Shown piece after piece: positions 27,368-39,302 of a stretch of DNA of 64,000 nucleotides. The stretch's first letter is position 1. Each line of letters starts with the position of its first letter. The position numbers were made by a program, and so were the translations under genes. A model generated the notes under the pieces. The model saw only the letters and a list, made by a program, of their open reading frames with translations. It was not told the DNA's origin and made no database searches. The stretch spans positions 325,630 to 389,629 of the forward strand of contig NZ_CP040602.1 in assembly GCF_005885815.1 (NCBI RefSeq). The letters run 5' to 3'. This stretch comes from Thiomicrorhabdus sediminis. Lineage in GTDB: Bacteria > Pseudomonadota > Gammaproteobacteria > Thiomicrospirales > Thiomicrospiraceae.

Positions 27368-30300
27368 TGAAAGATTTACTTGGTTTTCTAAAAAAACAAA
27401 ATGTGAGTAGCGACTTTGACGCTATTAAGGTTTCTCTTGCTTCGCCGGAAAAAATCCGTTCATGGTCTTATGGTGAAGTTAAAAAGCCAGAAACAATCAA
27501 CTACCGTACGTTCAAGCCTGAGCGTGACGGTCTGTTCTGTGCGAAGATTTTCGGGCCTATCCGTGACTTCGAATGTTTGTGTGGTAAATACAAGCGTTTG
27601 AAGCACCGTGGTGTCATCTGTGAGAAATGTGGTGTTGAGGTAACTCAATCTAAAGTGCGTCGTGAGCGTATGGGTCACATCGACCTTGCCACTTCTGTAG
27701 CCCACATCTGGTTCTTGAAGTCATTGCCTTCACGTATCGGTTTGATGTTGGATATGACTTTAAAAGAAATCGAAGCGGTGCTTTACTTCGAAGCGTTCAT
27801 GGTTGTTGATCCAGGTCTAACGCCGCTTGAGCCTTGGCAGTTGCTTTCTGAAGAAGAATACCTGGATGCACTAGATGAACATGGTGATGAATTCGAGGCG
27901 CAGATGGGTGCTGAAGCCATCAAGAAGATGCTACAGGCGATCGATCTTGAAGCGGAAGCGGAGCGTCTACGTACAGAGATGGATAACACCAACTCTGAAA
28001 CTAAGCAGAAGAAGATTTCTAAGCGCTTGAAGCTAATCGAATCTTTCCTACAGTCGGGTAACAAACCAGAGTGGATGATTCTTGATGTGCTTCCGGTTCT
28101 TCCGCCTGAGCTACGCCCGCTGGTGCCGCTAGATGGTGGTCGTTTTGCGACTTCTGATTTGAACGATCTATATCGTCGTGTTATCAACCGTAACAACCGT
28201 CTGAAGCGTCTATTGGACCTAATGGCACCGGATATCATCGTACGTAACGAAAAGCGTATGTTGCAGGAGTCTGTCGATTCATTGCTAGATAACGGTCGTC
28301 GTGGTCGTGCCGTAACCGGTACCAACAAGCGTCAACTTAAATCTTTGGCTGATATGATCAAAGGTAAGCAGGGTCGTTTCCGTCAAAACTTGCTTGGTAA
28401 GCGTGTTGACTACTCTGGTCGTTCGGTAATCGTAGTTGGTCCTACATTGCGTCTACACCAGTGTGGTCTGCCGAAGAAAATGGCACTTGAGCTATTCAAG
28501 CCGTTTATCTTCTCTAAACTACAGAAGCGCGGCATGGCACCGACGATCAAAGCGGCCAAGAAAATGGTTGAGCAGGGGCTGCCGGAAGTATGGGATGTGT
28601 TGGATGAGGTTATCCGTGAGCATCCGGTACTGTTGAACCGTGCACCGACACTTCACCGTTTGGGTATCCAGGCGTTTGAGCCGGTGCTTATCGAAGGTAA
28701 GGCGATCAACTTGCATCCACTAGTATGTTCGGCGTTCAACGCCGACTTCGATGGTGACCAGATGGCGGTACACGTACCGCTATCTTTGGAAGCTCAGTTA
28801 GAAGCACGTACATTGATGATGTCGACTAACAACTTGCTGTCTCCTGCTAACGGTGACCCGATTATCGTACCTTCACAGGACGTTGTACTGGGTCTTTACT
28901 ACATCACTCGTGAGCGTATCAACGACAAGGGTGAAGGTATGGCGTTTTCAAGCTGGCATGAAGTTCAGCGTGCGCTAGATTCAAAGGAAGTTAACCTGCA
29001 TACTAAGATCAAGTTGCGTGTCACTGAAACCGTTATCGATGACGAAGGTACCGAAAGCGTTTCAACTCGTATGGTTGATACTACTGCCGGTCGTGCCTTG
29101 TTATGCCGTATCCTGCCGCAAGGTCTAAGTTTCGATTTGATCAACTTGAGCTTGACCAAGAAGAACATCAGTGCGGTATTAAACTCTTGTTACCGTCTAT
29201 TAGGGCCTAAAGAGACCGTAATCTTTGCTGACCAGTTAATGTATGCCGGTTTCAAATGGTCGACTCTAGCCGGTCTGTCTTTCTGTTCGGACGATATGTT
29301 GATTCCAGAAGCGAAAACAGGAATCATCGAACGCGCAGAGAAGCAGGTTGAAGAGATTCAGAACCAGTTTACTCAAGGTTTGGTAACGGAAGGTGAGCGT
29401 TACAACAAGGTTGTTGATATCTGGTCGCACACTAACGAGTTGGTTACCAAGTCGATGATGGACCAGTTGCAGTTCGAAAACGTGGTTGACAAAGAAGGTA
29501 ACGAAGTCCAGCAGACATCGTTTAACTCGGTTTACATGATGGCCGACTCTGGGGCGCGTGGTAGTGTGGCTCAGATGCGTCAGCTTGGTGGTATGCGTGG
29601 TCTGATGGCGAAGCCGGATGGTTCGATCATCGAAACACCGATCACCGCGAACTTCCGTGAAGGTCTAAACGTACTTCAGTACTTCATCTCGACTCACGGT
29701 GCTCGTAAAGGTCTTGCCGATACAGCGTTGAAGACAGCTAACTCAGGTTACTTGACTCGTCGTCTAGTAGACGTTGCTCAGGACGTGGTTGTAACTGAAA
29801 ACGACTGTGGTACTGAAGCGGGTATCCGTATGGCGGCACACGTTGAAGGTGGTGATATCATTGAATCACTAAAAGATCGTGTACTAGGTCGTATTACCAA
29901 TGAAGACGTAATCACTCAAAGTGGTGATGTGTTGGTTGAAAAAGGCACATTGATCGATGAGAAAATCGCTACTTTGATCGATGAGAACGGTGTTGACCAC
30001 GTTAACGTACGTTCACCGATGACTTGTGAAACCAAATTCGGTATCTGTCAGCAGTGTTACGGGCGTGACTTGGCACGCGGTCACCTTGTTAATATGGGTG
30101 AGGCTGTCGGTGTTATGGCGGCACAGTCGATCGGTGAGCCGGGTACTCAGTTGACAATGCGTACCTTCCACATCGGTGGTACGGCTTCTGGTTCTGCGGC
30201 GCAGAGTCAGATCGAAGTTAAGCACACAGGTTCAATCAAGTGGGAAAACATCAAGGCGATCAAGAATTCTGATGGTCAATTGATTGTTACTTCTCGTTCT

Positions 30301-31590
30301 GGTGCGGTATCGGTTGTTGATGAGACAGGTCGTGAGCAAGAGCGTTATAAGATTAACTACGGTTCAACATTAACTGTTGAAGACGGTGGCTCTATTGAAT
30401 CCGGTGCAATTCTGGCTCAGTGGGATCCGCATACTCACCCGGTTATCACCGAAGTTGAAGGTAATATCGCCTTCGGTAACTTCGAAGGAACTGTAGAAGA
30501 GCGTGTTGATGAGTTGACCGGTTTGACATCTTACGTTGTTAAGGATGCTAAAGAGCGCATGGCCTCTGCAAAAGAGACTCGCCCTTATATCACGCTAGTG
30601 GATGCGAAAGGTGAACAGGTTTGTTTCGCCGGTACGCAAACACCTGCTATGTACTACCTGCCTGAAAACTCGGTAGTGGTTGTACAAGAAAGTGCAGCGG
30701 TTGGTTCCGGTGACGTTCTTGCTCGTATCCCGCAAGCGTCTTCGAAGAACAAGGATATCACCGGGGGTCTACCTCGAGTTGCAGACTTGTTCGAAGCTCG
30801 TCAACCAAAAGAGCCGGCTATTATGGCTGAGGTAACAGGTGTTGTTGGTTTCGGTAAAGAGACCAAAGGTAAGCAGCGCCTGGTTATCACTCAGGATAGC
30901 GGTGAGCAGTATGAAACATTGATTCCTAAGTGGCGTACAGTCAGTGTGTTTGAAGGTGAGCGCGTTGAGCGTGGTGACGTCGTTGTTGACGGTAACTCAA
31001 ACCCACATGATATCCTACGTCTTCTTGGTATCGAAAAACTTGCCGAATACATCGTTGATGAAGTTCAAGATGTATATCGTCTGCAGGGTGTAAAAATTAA
31101 CGATAAGCACATCGAGACGATCGTTCGTCAGATGTTGCGTAAAGTTGAAGTCAAGAACGCTGGTGATACAGGTCTGATCCGTGGTGAACAGGCTGAGTAT
31201 GCGAATGTTCTTGAACTGAATGAAAAAGCGCGCGAAGAAGGTAAAGTTGAAGCGTCGTTCGAACGTGTATTGCTTGGTATCACTAAAGCATCGTTGGCGA
31301 CAGAATCATTTATCTCTGCGGCGTCGTTCCAGGAAACAACTCGTGTATTGACCGAAGCTGCGGTAAGCGGTAAACGTGATACATTGGTTGGTCTGAAAGA
31401 GAACGTTATCGTTGGTCGTCTGATTCCGGCTGGTACAGGTTTTGCCTATCACCAGGCGCGTAAGGCGGCAAGCGAAAAATCAATGGCTGAACTGCAGGCT
31501 TTTGTAAATGCTGATACATCAGCGGATGCGGAAGTGTCTGAAGAAGCGGTTGTTGAGAATGTTGAAGGATCTGAAAACTTAGACGCTTAA
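27367..31590 (+). CDS. rpoC: RNA polymerase subunit beta'
   Basis: This is the largest polymerase subunit, and it holds the catalytic magnesium. The 1407 residues equal the E. coli length. The N-terminal zinc ribbon ([20 protein letters not shown]), the absolutely conserved [12 protein letters not shown] with three Mg-binding aspartates, the trigger-loop region [12 protein letters not shown], and the second zinc site ([16 protein letters not shown]) are all present. The acidic C-terminal tail is typical. A new promoter for rpsL lies shortly after the stop, so the beta and str operons abut. Confidence 0.99.
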   Translation: MKDLLGFLKKQNVSSDFDAIKVSLASPEKIRSWSYGEVKKPETINYRTFKPERDGLFCAKIFGPIRDFECLCGKYKRLKHRGVICEKCGVEVTQSKVRRERMGHIDLATSVAHIWFLKSLPSRIGLMLDMTLKEIEAVLYFEAFMVVDPGLTPLEPWQLLSEEEYLDALDEHGDEFEAQMGAEAIKKMLQAIDLEAEAERLRTEMDNTNSETKQKKISKRLKLIESFLQSGNKPEWMILDVLPVLPPELRPLVPLDGGRFATSDLNDLYRRVINRNNRLKRLLDLMAPDIIVRNEKRMLQESVDSLLDNGRRGRAVTGTNKRQLKSLADMIKGKQGRFRQNLLGKRVDYSGRSVIVVGPTLRLHQCGLPKKMALELFKPFIFSKLQKRGMAPTIKAAKKMVEQGLPEVWDVLDEVIREHPVLLNRAPTLHRLGIQAFEPVLIEGKAINLHPLVCSAFNADFDGDQMAVHVPLSLEAQLEARTLMMSTNNLLSPANGDPIIVPSQDVVLGLYYITRERINDKGEGMAFSSWHEVQRALDSKEVNLHTKIKLRVTETVIDDEGTESVSTRMVDTTAGRALLCRILPQGLSFDLINLSLTKKNISAVLNSCYRLLGPKETVIFADQLMYAGFKWSTLAGLSFCSDDMLIPEAKTGIIERAEKQVEEIQNQFTQGLVTEGERYNKVVDIWSHTNELVTKSMMDQLQFENVVDKEGNEVQQTSFNSVYMMADSGARGSVAQMRQLGGMRGLMAKPDGSIIETPITANFREGLNVLQYFISTHGARKGLADTALKTANSGYLTRRLVDVAQDVVVTENDCGTEAGIRMAAHVEGGDIIESLKDRVLGRITNEDVITQSGDVLVEKGTLIDEKIATLIDENGVDHVNVRSPMTCETKFGICQQCYGRDLARGHLVNMGEAVGVMAAQSIGEPGTQLTMRTFHIGGTASGSAAQSQIEVKHTGSIKWENIKAIKNSDGQLIVTSRSGAVSVVDETGREQERYKINYGSTLTVEDGGSIESGAILAQWDPHTHPVITEVEGNIAFGNFEGTVEERVDELTGLTSYVVKDAKERMASAKETRPYITLVDAKGEQVCFAGTQTPAMYYLPENSVVVVQESAAVGSGDVLARIPQASSKNKDITGGLPRVADLFEARQPKEPAIMAEVTGVVGFGKETKGKQRLVITQDSGEQYETLIPKWRTVSVFEGERVERGDVVVDGNSNPHDILRLLGIEKLAEYIVDEVQDVYRLQGVKINDKHIETIVRQMLRKVEVKNAGDTGLIRGEQAEYANVLELNEKAREEGKVEASFERVLLGITKASLATESFISAASFQETTRVLTEAAVSGKRDTLVGLKENVIVGRLIPAGTGFAYHQARKAASEKSMAELQAFVNADTSADAEVSEEAVVENVEGSENLDA

Positions 31591-31616
31591 TGTAAATAAT
31601 TTCAAGTAGTTAATGC

Positions 31617-31645
31617 TTGACTTATTGATAATAGGTCTCTAAAAT
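31617..31645 (+). promoter_or_regulatory. Probable promoter of the str operon
   Basis: TTGACT (31617-31622), a 17-base spacer and TAAAAT (31640-31645) lie between rpoC and rpsL. The resulting leader contains a hairpin, AGACCCG/CGGGTCT at 31664-31682, that lacks a T run. Confidence 0.6.
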
Positions 31646-31729
31646 CGTCAATCCTAAATTTGTAGACCCGAATTTCGGGTCTGCGCTATCGTTTATGTGT
31701 AAGAGTTAATCTCAAATTGGAGAAAATTA

Positions 31730-32104
31730 ATGGCTACTATTAACCAGTTGGTGCGTAAGCCGCGTAAGGATAAGCGTAAAGTTTCAAACGTTGCAGCTCT
31801 TGAGGCATGTCCTCAGCGTCGTGGTGTTTGTACGCGTGTTTATACAACAACCCCTAAGAAGCCAAACTCTGCTCTGCGTAAAGTTGCGCGTGTACGTTTA
31901 ACGAATGGTTATGAAGTCGCTTCCTACATTGGTGGTGAAGGTCATAACTTGCAGGAGCACTCGGTAATTCTAATCCGTGGTGGTCGTGTTAAAGATTTAC
32001 CTGGTGTGCGATATCACACAGTTCGTGGTGCATTGGATTGTGCCGGCGTATCTGATCGTAAGCAAGGTCGTTCTAAGTACGGTGCTAAGCGTCCTAAGGG
32101 TTAA
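31730..32104 (+). CDS. rpsL: 30S ribosomal protein S12
   Basis: This decoding-centre protein governs accuracy and is the streptomycin target site. The 124 residues equal E. coli S12. [18 protein letters not shown] includes Lys42-equivalent in the sensitive form, and [16 protein letters not shown] holds the Lys87/88 region and the aspartate that is methylthiolated in E. coli. TTGGAG precedes the ATG. It heads the str operon rpsL-rpsG-fusA-tuf. Confidence 0.99.
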   Translation: MATINQLVRKPRKDKRKVSNVAALEACPQRRGVCTRVYTTTPKKPNSALRKVARVRLTNGYEVASYIGGEGHNLQEHSVILIRGGRVKDLPGVRYHTVRGALDCAGVSDRKQGRSKYGAKRPKG

Positions 32105-32173
32105 TCTGCGGATTAATCGCTTAACATACGTTTAGCAATATTTAGTGTTCAATTTATACCGGAAGAGTTAAGA

Positions 32174-32647
32174 ATGGCAAGAAGAAGAGAAATTCCAAAA
32201 CGTCAGGTACTACCTGATCCAAAGTTTGGAGATACAACGTTAACGAAGTTCGTTAACATGATTATGGTTAGCGGTAAAAAATCCGTTGCTGAAAAAATCG
32301 TTTATGGTGCGCTAGATGTTCTAGTTGAGCGTCGTAAAGGTGGTGAGCAGGCTGAATTGTTAAAAGAAGCCTTAGACAACATCGGTCCAATGGTTGAGGT
32401 TAAGTCTCGTCGTGTTGGTGGTGCTACTTATCAGGTTCCTGTTGAAGTTCGTGCCGATCGTAAGGTTGCTCTAGCTATGCGTTGGCTTGTAGAAGCCTCT
32501 CGTAAGCGTAGTGAAAAAGGCATGATGCTTCGTCTAGCTGGTGAGTTAGGTGATGCGCTTGAGAACCGTGGTTCTGCGATCAAGAAGAAAGAAGATACAC
32601 ATAGAATGGCAGAGGCTAACAAAGCCTTCTCTCATTTCCGTTGGTAA
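32174..32647 (+). CDS. rpsG: 30S ribosomal protein S7
   Basis: It initiates assembly of the 30S head and contacts E-site tRNA; in E. coli it also represses the str operon from the rpsL-rpsG gap. The 157 residues match the common form. [20 protein letters not shown] and [11 protein letters not shown] are signatures. A hairpin lies between it and fusA. Confidence 0.99.
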   Translation: MARRREIPKRQVLPDPKFGDTTLTKFVNMIMVSGKKSVAEKIVYGALDVLVERRKGGEQAELLKEALDNIGPMVEVKSRRVGGATYQVPVEVRADRKVALAMRWLVEASRKRSEKGMMLRLAGELGDALENRGSAIKKKEDTHRMAEANKAFSHFRW

Positions 32648-32654
32648 TCTGCTT

Positions 32655-32677
32655 AAGGCCCTGCTAAGGGCCTTTGT
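32655..32677 (+). terminator. Hairpin between rpsG and fusA
   Basis: AAGGCCCT pairs with AGGGCCTT around GCTA, followed by a short interrupted T stretch. It probably acts as a partial attenuator or mRNA stability element rather than a full stop, because fusA follows without an obvious promoter. Confidence 0.5.
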
Positions 32678-32707
32678 TATTTATTGTTTAAATAAAAGGT
32701 TAATAAA

Positions 32708-34810
32708 GTGGCACGTAAAACCCCTTTAGAAAGATATCGTAATATCGGTATCATGGCCCACATCGATGCGGGTAAAACTACAACGACCGAGCGTATCCTT
32801 TACTACACTGGTGTATCTCACAAAATCGGTGAGGTTCATGACGGTGGTGCGACTATGGACTGGATGGAGCAGGAACAGGAGCGTGGTATCACAATCACTT
32901 CTGCTGCGACAACATGTTTCTGGTCAGGTATGGCTCGTCAGTATCCTGAGCACCGCGTAAACATTATCGATACTCCGGGACACGTTGACTTCACTATCGA
33001 AGTAGAACGTTCTCTACGTGTACTTGATGGTGCGGTAACTTGTTTCTGTTCTGTATCTGGTGTTGAGCCTCAGTCTGAGACTGTATGGCGTCAGGCTGAT
33101 AAGTACGGCGTTCCTCGTATGGGCTTCGTCAACAAGATGGACCGTGCAGGTGCTAACTTCCTTAACGTATGTAAAATGGTTGTTGACCGTTTAGGTGCAA
33201 CACCAGTTCCAATGCAACTACCGATCGGTGCTGAAGAATCTTTCCGCGGTGTTGTGGATCTAGTTAAGATGAAGGCAATCTACTGGGAAGAAGAAAACAT
33301 GGGTATGCAGTATACCTATGAAGAAATTCCAGAAGATATGGTTGACCTATGTCAGGAATGGCGTGAAAAAATGGTTGAATCAGCTGCTGAAGCGTCTGAA
33401 GAGCTTATGGATAAGTACCTTGAAGAAGGTGATTTATCTGAAGAAGACATCAAGGCCGGTATTCGTCAGCGCTGTATCGATGTAGAAATCGTTCCTATGT
33501 TCTGTGGTTCTGCTTTCAAGAACAAGGGTGTTCAGACTCTACTAGATGCGGTTATCGACTTTATGCCAGCTCCTGTTGACGTTCCTGCGATCAAAGGTGA
33601 GCTTGAAGACGGTACTCCTGCTGAGCGTCACTCAACTGACGATGAGCCATTTGCGTCACTAGCGTTCAAGATCATGACTGACCCTTATGTTGGTACGCTA
33701 ACATTCTTCCGTGTATATTCTGGTGTGCTTGAAGCAGGTAGCCCGGTTTATAACTCGGTTAAAGAGAAGCGTGAACGTGTTGGTCGTATCCTGCAGATGC
33801 ACTCAAACTCTCGTGAAGAGATCAAAGAAGTCCGTGCTGGTGATATTGCTTGTGCGGTAGGTCTTAAAGATACGACTACTGGTGATACTTTATGTGATCC
33901 GGATAACAAGATCATTCTTGAGCGTATGGAATTCCCTGAGCCGGTAATCTCGATTGCTATCGAGCCTAAGACTAAGGCAGACCAAGAGAAAATGGGTATC
34001 GCTTTAGGTAAATTAGCGGCAGAAGATCCATCATTCCGTGTACATACAGACGAAGAAACTAACCAGACTATCATTTCTGGTATGGGTGAGCTTCACCTAG
34101 ATATCATCGTTGACCGTATGAAGCGTGAATTCAAGGTTGAAGCGAATATCGGTGCGCCTCAGGTTTCTTACCGTGAAACAATCAAGAGCGCTGTTGAAGC
34201 TGATGGTAAGTTTGTACGTCAGTCTGGTGGTCGTGGTCAGTATGGTCATGTTGTATTCAAGATTACCCCACGTGAGCCTGGTGAAGGTTTCAACTTCGTC
34301 AACTCTATCGTTGGTGGTGCGGTTCCTAAAGAATACATTGGTGCGGTTGAGAAAGGTGCACGTCTACAGTTAGAAGCGGGTGTTATCGCCGGCTTCCCAA
34401 TGGTAGATGTAGGCGTTGAGTTGATCGATGGTTCATACCACGATGTTGACTCGAACGAAATGGCTTTCCAGGTTGCCGCTGGTATGGGTATCAAGAACGG
34501 TGTGCAAGATGCTAACCCTGTCCTTCTTGAGCCTATCATGGATGTTGAAGTTACGACACCTGAAGAATACATGGGTGATATCATCGGTGACCTTAACCGT
34601 CGTCGTGGTATGGTTGGTAGCATGGAAGATATCCCTACCGGTAAGTCTATCAAGGCTGAAGTGCCGCTTTCTGAAATGTTCGGTTACTCAAACCAGATGC
34701 GTTCATTGACTCAGGGGCGTGCTAACTACAGCATGTCTTTCGGTAAGTACATGGAAGCGCCTAAGAACATCCAGGAAGAAATCATCGCTAAGACCAAAAA
34801 AGGCGAATAA
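32708..34810 (+). CDS. fusA: Elongation factor G
   Basis: This translocation GTPase moves tRNAs and mRNA after peptide bond formation and, with RRF, recycles ribosomes. The 700 residues are full length. GTP-binding motifs are AHIDAGKTT (residues 17-25), DTPGHVDF and NKMDRAG; the switch-I arginine/glycine region [10 protein letters not shown] is present. The start is GTG at 32708, preceded by AAAGG; no nearby ATG gives the conserved [12 protein letters not shown] beginning. tuf copy 2 follows. Confidence 0.99.
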   Translation: MARKTPLERYRNIGIMAHIDAGKTTTTERILYYTGVSHKIGEVHDGGATMDWMEQEQERGITITSAATTCFWSGMARQYPEHRVNIIDTPGHVDFTIEVERSLRVLDGAVTCFCSVSGVEPQSETVWRQADKYGVPRMGFVNKMDRAGANFLNVCKMVVDRLGATPVPMQLPIGAEESFRGVVDLVKMKAIYWEEENMGMQYTYEEIPEDMVDLCQEWREKMVESAAEASEELMDKYLEEGDLSEEDIKAGIRQRCIDVEIVPMFCGSAFKNKGVQTLLDAVIDFMPAPVDVPAIKGELEDGTPAERHSTDDEPFASLAFKIMTDPYVGTLTFFRVYSGVLEAGSPVYNSVKEKRERVGRILQMHSNSREEIKEVRAGDIACAVGLKDTTTGDTLCDPDNKIILERMEFPEPVISIAIEPKTKADQEKMGIALGKLAAEDPSFRVHTDEETNQTIISGMGELHLDIIVDRMKREFKVEANIGAPQVSYRETIKSAVEADGKFVRQSGGRGQYGHVVFKITPREPGEGFNFVNSIVGGAVPKEYIGAVEKGARLQLEAGVIAGFPMVDVGVELIDGSYHDVDSNEMAFQVAAGMGIKNGVQDANPVLLEPIMDVEVTTPEEYMGDIIGDLNRRRGMVGSMEDIPTGKSIKAEVPLSEMFGYSNQMRSLTQGRANYSMSFGKYMEAPKNIQEEIIAKTKKGE

Positions 34811-34828
34811 TTAATTTTTTAACCATTT

Positions 34829-34849
34829 GGCCTCGCATGCGAGGCCTTT
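34829..34849 (+). terminator. Hairpin between fusA and tuf copy 2
   Basis: GGCCTCGCATGCGAGGCC is a perfect palindrome followed by three T. It could attenuate or protect the fusA transcript; its T run is short for a full terminator. Confidence 0.4.
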
Positions 34850-34870
34850 GCTAAATAAAGGTAATTTAAA

Positions 34871-36061
34871 ATGGCAAAGGAAAAGTTTGAACGTTCCAAA
34901 CCGCACGTAAACGTTGGTACTATCGGTCACGTTGACCATGGTAAGACAACTCTTACAGCGGCACTAACAATCGTACAGGGTAAGAAGTACGGTGGTGATG
35001 TAAAAGATTACTCATCTATCGATAACGCACCTGAAGAGCGTGAGCGTGGGATCACAATCTCAACAGCACACGTTGAGTATGAATCAGAAACACGTCACTA
35101 CGCACACGTAGACTGCCCAGGTCACGCTGACTATGTTAAAAACATGATCACTGGTGCTGCGCAGATGGACGGCGCGATCCTAGTATGTTCTGCAGCAGAT
35201 GGCCCAATGCCACAGACTCGTGAGCACATCCTTCTATCACGTCAGGTAGGTGTACCATACATCGTTGTATACCTAAACAAAGCTGACATGGTTGATGATG
35301 AAGAACTAATGGAATTGGTAGAAATGGAAGTTCGTGAACTTCTAGATACTTACGATTTCCCAGGTGATGACACTCCTGTAATCATGGGTTCTGCTCTTAA
35401 AGCAATCGAAGGTGACCAGTCTGAAATCGGTGAGCCATCAATCGGTCGTTTGATCGATGCACTTGATGAGTACATCCCGACTCCAGAGCGTGAAACAGAC
35501 AAGCCATTCCTAATGCCTGTAGAAGATATCTTCTCTATCCAGGGTCGTGGTACTGTTGCAACAGGTCGTGTTGAAACCGGTGTTGTAAAAGTTGGTGAAG
35601 AAATCGAAATCGTTGGTATTCGCCCAACAACAACTACAACAGTTACTGGTGTAGAAATGTTCCGTAAGCTTCTAGATCAAGGTGAAGCGGGTGATAACGT
35701 AGGTATCCTATTACGTGGTACTAAGCGTGAAGACATCGAACGTGGTCAGGTACTTGCTCATAAGGGTACAGTAACACCACATACTAAGTTCGAAGCGGAA
35801 GTATATGTACTTTCAAAAGACGAAGGTGGACGTCACACTCCATTCTTCAACGGTTACCGTCCACAGTTCTACTTCCGTACAACTGACGTAACTGGTGCGT
35901 GTGAATTACCGGCTGGTACAGAAATGGTTATGCCTGGTGATAACGTACAGATGACTGTAGAATTGATCAACCCGATCGCGATGGCAGAAGGTCTACGTTT
36001 TGCTATCCGTGAAGGTGGACGTACAGTTGGTGCGGGTGTTGTTGCTAAGATTCTTGACTAA
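34871..36061 (+). CDS. tuf: Elongation factor Tu (copy 2)
   Basis: This is the second gene for the aminoacyl-tRNA carrier GTPase, in the str operon position of tufA. The 396-residue protein is identical to the copy at 18523. The two genes read the same by eye apart from AAG for AAA at codon 3, and identity ends two or three bases past the stop codon, where flanks diverge completely. That pattern is expected from ongoing gene conversion. It ends the str operon and a strong terminator follows. Confidence 0.99.
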   Translation: MAKEKFERSKPHVNVGTIGHVDHGKTTLTAALTIVQGKKYGGDVKDYSSIDNAPEERERGITISTAHVEYESETRHYAHVDCPGHADYVKNMITGAAQMDGAILVCSAADGPMPQTREHILLSRQVGVPYIVVYLNKADMVDDEELMELVEMEVRELLDTYDFPGDDTPVIMGSALKAIEGDQSEIGEPSIGRLIDALDEYIPTPERETDKPFLMPVEDIFSIQGRGTVATGRVETGVVKVGEEIEIVGIRPTTTTTVTGVEMFRKLLDQGEAGDNVGILLRGTKREDIERGQVLAHKGTVTPHTKFEAEVYVLSKDEGGRHTPFFNGYRPQFYFRTTDVTGACELPAGTEMVMPGDNVQMTVELINPIAMAEGLRFAIREGGRTVGAGVVAKILD

Positions 36062-36084
36062 TCTTTAACAATATTCACGTCTAT

Positions 36085-36113
36085 AAAAAGGGGAGCTTTA
36101 GCTCCCTTTTTTT
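36085..36113 (+). terminator. Terminator after tuf copy 2
   Basis: GGGAGC-TTTA-GCTCCC, extended by A and T tracts on either side, is followed by seven T. It closes the str operon. Confidence 0.88.
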
Positions 36114-36130
36114 GTTTTTAATATAAGGGC

Positions 36131-36159
36131 TTGTTTTAATTTGATTAAATTGCTATAAT
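36131..36159 (+). promoter_or_regulatory. Promoter of the S10 operon
   Basis: TTGTTT (36131-36136), a 17-base spacer and a perfect TATAAT (36154-36159) follow the tuf terminator. The leader to rpsJ would be about 60 bases, shorter than the E. coli L4-regulated leader. Confidence 0.72.
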
Positions 36160-36228
36160 CCCGTCCCTTAGTTTGTATGCCATTGTTTTGGCATGCTTTT
36201 CTATACTTTAAATAAATGAGAGTAAATT

Positions 36229-36540
36229 ATGGCGACTCAGAATATTCGTATTCGCTTGAAGGCCTTTGATCATCGCTTGATCGATCAATCAGCCCGTGAA
36301 ATTACGGAAACAGCAAAAAGAACTGGCGCGCAAGTTCGTGGCCCGATTCCAATGCCAACTCGTAAAGAGCGTTTTACTATTTTGATCTCACCACACGTCA
36401 ATAAAGATGCTCGTGACCAGTACGAAATTCGTACTCACAAGCGTTTGCTAGATATCGTTGACCCAACAGAAAAAACTGTTGATGCGTTGATGAAGCTAGA
36501 TTTGGCTGCAGGTGTTGATGTTCAATTGGAGCTACGTTAA
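36229..36540 (+). CDS. rpsJ: 30S ribosomal protein S10
   Basis: This is a 30S head protein and also the NusE antitermination factor that pairs with NusB and NusG. The 103 residues equal E. coli. [14 protein letters not shown] and [15 protein letters not shown] are signatures, and the ribosome-penetrating loop [17 protein letters not shown] is intact. It is the first gene of the S10 operon; rplC follows after 60 bases. Confidence 0.99.
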   Translation: MATQNIRIRLKAFDHRLIDQSAREITETAKRTGAQVRGPIPMPTRKERFTILISPHVNKDARDQYEIRTHKRLLDIVDPTEKTVDALMKLDLAAGVDVQLELR

Positions 36541-36600
36541 TTCGTAGTAAAGCGTGTCATCAATCGTAATGACAGGCAATTATAATAATGAGGTAATGAT

Positions 36601-37236
36601 ATGAGTATTGGTATCATTGGTAAGAAAATCGGCATGACTCGTGTGTTTAATGAGGAAGGTGTTTCAACTCCAGTTACTGTTGTTGAAGTTGAGCCTAACC
36701 GTATTACACAAATCAAAACACTTGAGACTGACGGTTATTCTGCTATCCAGGTAACAACTGGAACAGTTCACGCAGGACGTGTTTCTAAACCTGCTGCTGG
36801 GCATTTTGCAAAAGCTGGCGTAGAAGCTGGTCGTGGTCTATGGGAATTCCGTGCAGATGCGTCTGAAATGGAAGGCCTAGAAGTCGGTGCTGAACTAACT
36901 GTAGATCGTTTTGCTGAAATCTCTGTTGTAGATGTTACAGGGACAACAAAAGGTAAAGGTTTCCAGGGTGGTGTTAAGCGTCACAACTTCCGTACGCAAG
37001 ATGCAACTCACGGTAACTCACTTTCTCACCGAGCTAACGGTTCAATCGGTCAGAACCAAACTCCAGGTCGCGTTTTCAAAGGTAAGAAAATGTCTGGCCA
37101 CATGGGTGACGTTCGTCAAACAACACAGAACTTAGATTTAGTTAAGGTTGATGCAGAAAACGGTCTATTATTGATCCGTGGTGCAGTTCCTGGTGCTAAG
37201 AACAGTACTGTCATTGTTCGTAAAGCTGTAAAGTAA
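36601..37236 (+). CDS. rplC: 50S ribosomal protein L3
   Basis: This early-assembly 50S protein has a finger that reaches the peptidyl transferase centre. The 211 residues are close to E. coli (209). [23 protein letters not shown] is split here by the glutamine that PrmB methylates in enterics. [14 protein letters not shown] opens the protein. It lies second in the S10 operon, ten bases before rplD. Confidence 0.99.
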   Translation: MSIGIIGKKIGMTRVFNEEGVSTPVTVVEVEPNRITQIKTLETDGYSAIQVTTGTVHAGRVSKPAAGHFAKAGVEAGRGLWEFRADASEMEGLEVGAELTVDRFAEISVVDVTGTTKGKGFQGGVKRHNFRTQDATHGNSLSHRANGSIGQNQTPGRVFKGKKMSGHMGDVRQTTQNLDLVKVDAENGLLLIRGAVPGAKNSTVIVRKAVK

Positions 37237-37246
37237 GGTGGGAATG

Positions 37247-37867
37247 ATGGATTTAAAATTAATTGAATTAGCTTCTGGTAAGGAAAGCGGTACAGTTGAA
37301 GTTTCAGATGCATTGTTCGCGACTGATTTCAACGAAGCGCTAGTACACCAGGTAGTCACTGCATACATGAATGCAGGTCGTCAGGGAACTAAAGGTCAAA
37401 AGAACCGCGCTGCTGTTAGTGGTGGTGGTGCTAAGCCATGGCGTCAAAAAGGTACGGGTCGTGCTCGTGCCGGTACTACACGCAGCCCGGTATGGGTTGG
37501 TGGTGGACGTGCGTTCCCAGGTCACAACCGTGATTTCTCTCAAAAAGTAAACAAGAAAATGTACCGTGGTGCCATGCGTTCTATTATCGCTGAGCTTAAC
37601 CGTTCTGGTCGTTTGATTGTTGTTGATGACTTTAAAGTAGAAGCACCTAAGACTAAAGAATTTAATGCAAAACTTGCACAGCTAAACGTTTCTGACGCAT
37701 TGGTTGTTACTGAAGCATTCGACGAATACTTATATTTGTCATCTCGCAACCTATATGCTGCGGACGTGTGTGATGTAGCGTCAATCGATCCTGTAAGCTT
37801 GATCGGTTTCCAAAACGTGGTAATGACTCAAGGTGCAGTTAAGCAGCTAGAGGAGCAATTAGCATGA
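37247..37867 (+). CDS. rplD: 50S ribosomal protein L4
   Basis: It lines the exit tunnel and in E. coli represses the S10 operon. The 206 residues carry the tunnel loop with [19 protein letters not shown] and GGGRAFPG. Two adjacent ATGs (37244, 37247) and an upstream GTG are possible; 37247 is best spaced from TAAGGTGGG. The stop shares ATGA with rplW, so the two are translationally coupled. Confidence 0.98.
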   Translation: MDLKLIELASGKESGTVEVSDALFATDFNEALVHQVVTAYMNAGRQGTKGQKNRAAVSGGGAKPWRQKGTGRARAGTTRSPVWVGGGRAFPGHNRDFSQKVNKKMYRGAMRSIIAELNRSGRLIVVDDFKVEAPKTKEFNAKLAQLNVSDALVVTEAFDEYLYLSSRNLYAADVCDVASIDPVSLIGFQNVVMTQGAVKQLEEQLA

Positions 37868-38160
37868 ATCAAGAAAGAATTCTAAAAGTATTGCTAGCAC
37901 CACACGTTTCAGAAAAGTCTGCTCTTATGGCTGACGCTTCTGCTCAATACGTGTTTAAAGTTGTGCCTTCAGCAACTAAGACTGAAGTTAAAGCCGCAGT
38001 TGAATCTTTATTTGATGTAAAAGTTCAGTCTGTAAATATGATTAACCTTAAAGGTAAGCGTAAAGTGTTTAAAGGCCGTCAGGGACAGCGTAACGGAACT
38101 CGCAAAGCGATTGTTCGTCTAGCTCCTGGTCAAGACATTGACTTCGCTTCAGCTGAATAA
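37864..38160 (+). CDS. rplW: 50S ribosomal protein L23
   Basis: It sits at the tunnel exit and is the docking site for trigger factor and signal recognition particle. The 98 residues match the family; [16 protein letters not shown] and the basic loop [16 protein letters not shown] are typical. Its ATG overlaps the rplD stop by four bases, and rplB follows after 11 bases. Confidence 0.99.
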   Translation: MNQERILKVLLAPHVSEKSALMADASAQYVFKVVPSATKTEVKAAVESLFDVKVQSVNMINLKGKRKVFKGRQGQRNGTRKAIVRLAPGQDIDFASAE

Positions 38161-38171
38161 GGAGTTAGCAG

Positions 38172-39002
38172 ATGGCAATTATCAAAAAATCAAAACCGAC
38201 TTCTCCAGGTCGTCGATTTGTTGTAAGTGTTGTTGAGCCTACGTTACACAAAGGTAAGCCTCATTCAGCTCTTTTAGCTAAGAAGTCTAAGTCTGGTGGG
38301 CGTAACAACAACGGTCGTATTACCGTACGTCACCAAGGTGGTGGTCACAAGCAGCACTACCGTATGGTTGACTTCAAACGTAACAAAGATGGTGTACCAG
38401 CTGTTGTTGAGCGTCTTGAGTATGATCCTAACCGTACAGCGCATATCGCTCTATTGAAATATGCTGATGGTGAGCGTCGTTATATCATCGCTCCTAAAGA
38501 TGTCGCTGCCGGTGATGCGATTGAGTCTGGTGAACACGTAGCGATCAAAGCAGGTAATGCTTTGCCACTACGTAATATCCCTGTAGGTACAATCGTACAC
38601 AACGTTGAAATGCGTCCTGGTAAGGGTGCGCAGATTGCGCGTTCTGCAGGTGCTTATGCTTCTATCGCTGGTAAAGATGGTGCTTACGTTCTAGTACGTC
38701 TTCGTTCTGGTGAAATGCGTAAGATCCTTGCTGAGTGTAAGGCGACTATCGGTGAAGTGGGTAACTCTGAGCATTCATTGCGTAAGCTAGGTAAGGCTGG
38801 TGCTAAGCGCTGGCGTGGTGTTCGTCCTACCGTTCGAGGTGTTGCGATGAACCCGGTAGATCACCCACACGGTGGTGGTGAAGGCCGTACTTCAGGTGGT
38901 CGTAACCCAGTAACTCCATGGGGTGTTCCTACTAAAGGTAAGAAGACTCGTAGCAACAAGCGTACTGATACTATGATCGTACGTCGTAGACATAAGAAAT
39001 AA
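38172..39002 (+). CDS. rplB: 50S ribosomal protein L2
   Basis: This is one of the most conserved 50S proteins, needed for subunit joining and peptidyl transfer. The 276 residues hold the RNA-binding [21 protein letters not shown] region in two parts and the C-terminal [13 protein letters not shown], whose histidine was linked to activity. AAGGAG precedes the ATG. It stands between rplW and rpsS with 11-12 base gaps. Confidence 0.99.
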   Translation: MAIIKKSKPTSPGRRFVVSVVEPTLHKGKPHSALLAKKSKSGGRNNNGRITVRHQGGGHKQHYRMVDFKRNKDGVPAVVERLEYDPNRTAHIALLKYADGERRYIIAPKDVAAGDAIESGEHVAIKAGNALPLRNIPVGTIVHNVEMRPGKGAQIARSAGAYASIAGKDGAYVLVRLRSGEMRKILAECKATIGEVGNSEHSLRKLGKAGAKRWRGVRPTVRGVAMNPVDHPHGGGEGRTSGGRNPVTPWGVPTKGKKTRSNKRTDTMIVRRRHKK

Positions 39003-39014
39003 GGAAGGACACTG

Positions 39015-39290
39015 ATGCCACGTTCAGTTAAAAAAGGACCTTTTGTTGATCACCACTTGTATAAGAAAGTGGTCGAGGCGCAAGAATCTGGTAATAAACG
39101 TCCAATTAAGACATGGTCACGTCGCTCTATGATCTTACCTGAAATGATCGGTATGACAATTGCCGTTCACAATGGTAAAGAGCATATCCCTGTTTTCGTT
39201 TCTGAAAACATGGTTGGCCACAAGTTGGGTGAATTTTCAATGACTCGTTATTATCGCGGCCATGCTGCGGATAAGAAAGCTAAGCGCTAA
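39015..39290 (+). CDS. rpsS: 30S ribosomal protein S19
   Basis: This 30S head protein contacts S13 and A-site tRNA and forms an intersubunit bridge. The 91 residues match the family, with [14 protein letters not shown] at the start and the signature [22 protein letters not shown] at the end. AAGGA precedes the ATG. It is in normal S10 operon order after rplB. Confidence 0.99.
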   Translation: MPRSVKKGPFVDHHLYKKVVEAQESGNKRPIKTWSRRSMILPEMIGMTIAVHNGKEHIPVFVSENMVGHKLGEFSMTRYYRGHAADKKAKR

Positions 39291-39302
39291 TAGGGGACTA
39301 TC

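Noticed and set aside
27783-28328. 181-codon minus-strand frame inside rpoC
   Set aside because: Serine/arginine-rich translation typical of the complement of highly expressed genes; rpoC is certain.
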